Below are positions 62,914-64,000 of a DNA stretch of 64,000 bases, in pieces. The stretch lies in NCBI RefSeq assembly GCF_019656455.1, contig NZ_BPMK01000010.1:124001-188000 (forward strand), given 5' to 3'. A model generated the notes under the pieces. It searched no databases. It was given only the letters and a program-made list of their open reading frames with translations, and had not been told where the DNA came from. Origin of the DNA: Noviherbaspirillum aridicola (GTDB taxonomy: Bacteria > Pseudomonadota > Gammaproteobacteria > Burkholderiales > Burkholderiaceae_D). The translations under genes and the position numbers were made by a program. Position 1 is the first letter of the stretch, and every line of letters begins with the position of its first letter.

Positions 62914-64000
62914 ATGAAAACCTCGATAGCCGCCTCCTGGGATGTGGACAGTATCCTGCGGGTCGGCATGCAGTCGCTGCTGGATCTGCTCGACGAGTCG
63001 TGCGAAGGCACGGTTGCCGTCGATGAGCACGGCAGGATCGCATGGATCAACGACAAGTACGCGGCGTTCCTTGGGCTGAAGGGGCCGGAGGACGCGCTGG
63101 GCAAGCCGGTGGAAGAAGTTATTCCGAACAGCCGGCTGCGCGAGGTCATCCGCAATGGCAAGCCCATCCTGCTCGACATCATGATGATCCGCGATCAGCC
63201 GCTGGTCGTGATGCGCATTCCGCTCAAGGACGACGCGGGGAAAGTGATCGGCGCCATCGGTTTCGCGCTCTATGACAGGCTGCAGCGGCTCAAGCCCCTG
63301 GTGTCGAAGTTCGCCGAGCTGCAATGGGCGCTCGCGAATACGCAGAAGGAGCTGGCACAGCTCCGTCACACCAAGTATTCGATTTCCAGCTTCGTCGGCG
63401 TGAGCCCGGTGTCGCTGGAACTCAAGCATCGCGCCCGCCGCGCCGCGCAGCTCGACACCACCGTGCTGCTGCTCGGTGAGACCGGCACCGGCAAGGAGTT
63501 GCTGGCCCACGGCATACACGCCGCTTCCGGACGCGCGGGCAAGCCCTTTGTCGGCATCAATATCGCGGCCGTGCCCGAGACCCTGCTCGAGGCGGAGTTC
63601 TTCGGCGTCGCCGCCGGTGCCTATACCGGCGCGGACCGCAAGGGACGCGAGGGCAAGTTCAAGATCGCCGACGGCGGCACGCTGTTCCTCGACGAAGTGG
63701 GCGACATGCCGCTGCAGGTGCAGGCCAAGCTGCTGCGCGTGCTGCAGGAGCAGGAGATCGAGCCGCTCGGTTCGAATACGATCACCAAGGTCGACGTGCG
63801 GGTGATCGCGGCCACCAGCCATGACCTCAAGAAGCTGGTAGCGGAGGGCAGGTTCCGCTCCGATCTCTATTACCGGCTCAATGTGCTGCCGATCGCGCTG
63901 CCGCCGTTGCGCGAACGGCTCGCCGACCTCGATGCGCTGTGCGAGCATCTGCTCGAACAGATCGCCGCCCGTACCGGCATGCCGCAGCGCGAACTCACGC
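62914..64000 (+). CDS. Sigma-54-dependent PAS-AAA+ activator, 3' truncated by window edge
   Basis: The frame opens at the ATG at 62914 (MKTSIAASWDVDSILRVGMQ) after GGAGCACAG and is still open at the end of the window (362 codons seen). N-terminal PAS domain (about residues 25-125: GTVAVDEHGRIAWINDKYAAFL), then a linker helix and the sigma-54 interaction AAA+ domain: Walker A GETGTGKELLAHGIH, sigma-54 contact loop GAYTGA (the GAFTGA motif), Walker B GGTLFLDEVGDMPL, and DVRVIAAT. A C-terminal Fis-type helix-turn-helix is expected beyond the edge. It activates unknown sigma-54 promoters in response to a cytoplasmic signal. Confidence 0.92.
   Translation, partial: MKTSIAASWDVDSILRVGMQSLLDLLDESCEGTVAVDEHGRIAWINDKYAAFLGLKGPEDALGKPVEEVIPNSRLREVIRNGKPILLDIMMIRDQPLVVMRIPLKDDAGKVIGAIGFALYDRLQRLKPLVSKFAELQWALANTQKELAQLRHTKYSISSFVGVSPVSLELKHRARRAAQLDTTVLLLGETGTGKELLAHGIHAASGRAGKPFVGINIAAVPETLLEAEFFGVAAGAYTGADRKGREGKFKIADGGTLFLDEVGDMPLQVQAKLLRVLQEQEIEPLGSNTITKVDVRVIAATSHDLKKLVAEGRFRSDLYYRLNVLPIALPPLRERLADLDALCEHLLEQIAARTGMPQRELT

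Noticed and set aside
61699-63948. 749-residue minus-strand open frame spanning ihfA, the MerR gene and the sigma-54 activator
   Set aside because: It runs antisense across three recognised genes and their intergenic regions, with shadow-like composition.
1-64000. CRISPR arrays or cas genes
   Set aside because: No regularly spaced direct repeats or Cas-like proteins seen on either strand.

Overview
The window comes from a GC-rich betaproteobacterium, order Burkholderiales, most plausibly Oxalobacteraceae (a Noviherbaspirillum/Herbaspirillum/Massilia-type organism). The assignment rests on the relA, tRNA-Val and thrS-infC-rpmI-rplT-pheS-pheT-ihfA-merR neighbourhood, the polyhydroxybutyrate/ketone-body genes at the left edge, and the Burkholderiales-style exosortase B (XrtB) exopolysaccharide locus. 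It is inference from gene content; I could not search a database.

Layout. (1) 1-6087, chromosomal backbone: the end of a 3-oxoacid CoA-transferase subunit, 3-hydroxybutyrate dehydrogenase, an alpha/beta hydrolase, a RidA-like protein, a RelA-type (p)ppGpp synthetase, a cation-diffusion-facilitator efflux pump and tRNA-Val(GAC). (2) 6061-54627, a genomic island of about 48.5 kb inserted in the 3' end of tRNA-Val. A 29-bp exact copy of the tRNA 3' end recurs at 54599-54627, just before thrS. Left to right the island holds integrase and excisionase genes, an AAA+ ATPase, ParB, a second tyrosine-recombinase-like protein, MobC and a relaxase; then a two-gene cyclic-di-GMP signalling module; then an IS-scarred stretch with an acyltransferase; then a complete exosortase/exopolysaccharide system with four PEP-CTERM sorting substrates. 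(3) 54628-64000, backbone again: thrS, infC (ATA start), rpmI, rplT, pheS, pheT, ihfA, a MerR regulator and the start of a sigma-54-dependent activator cut by the window edge.

How the cargo works together. EpsL, EpsD, EpsE, EpsF and EpsG form the export and chain-length machinery. XrtB and EpsI are the sorting enzyme and its partner. A Wzx-like flippase and a Wzy-like polymerase assemble the polymer. RfbBDAC make dTDP-rhamnose, ManC and a second nucleotidyltransferase probably make GDP-mannose, and Ugd makes UDP-glucuronate. The WcaJ-type primase, a PssD/PssE-like split transferase, a GT2 and a GT4 transferase predict a short Glc/GlcA/Rha/Man-type repeat, probably pyruvylated (pyruvyltransferase plus FrhB-like partner). 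A lyase-like secreted protein may trim it. Four small secreted proteins with C-terminal PEP-CTERM signals are the expected XrtB clients and lie on both flanks of the cluster.

The main observation is that a whole surface-polymer and protein-sorting system, its own substrates and a c-di-GMP regulator sit inside one tRNA-bounded, mobilizable-looking element with no type IV secretion genes in view.
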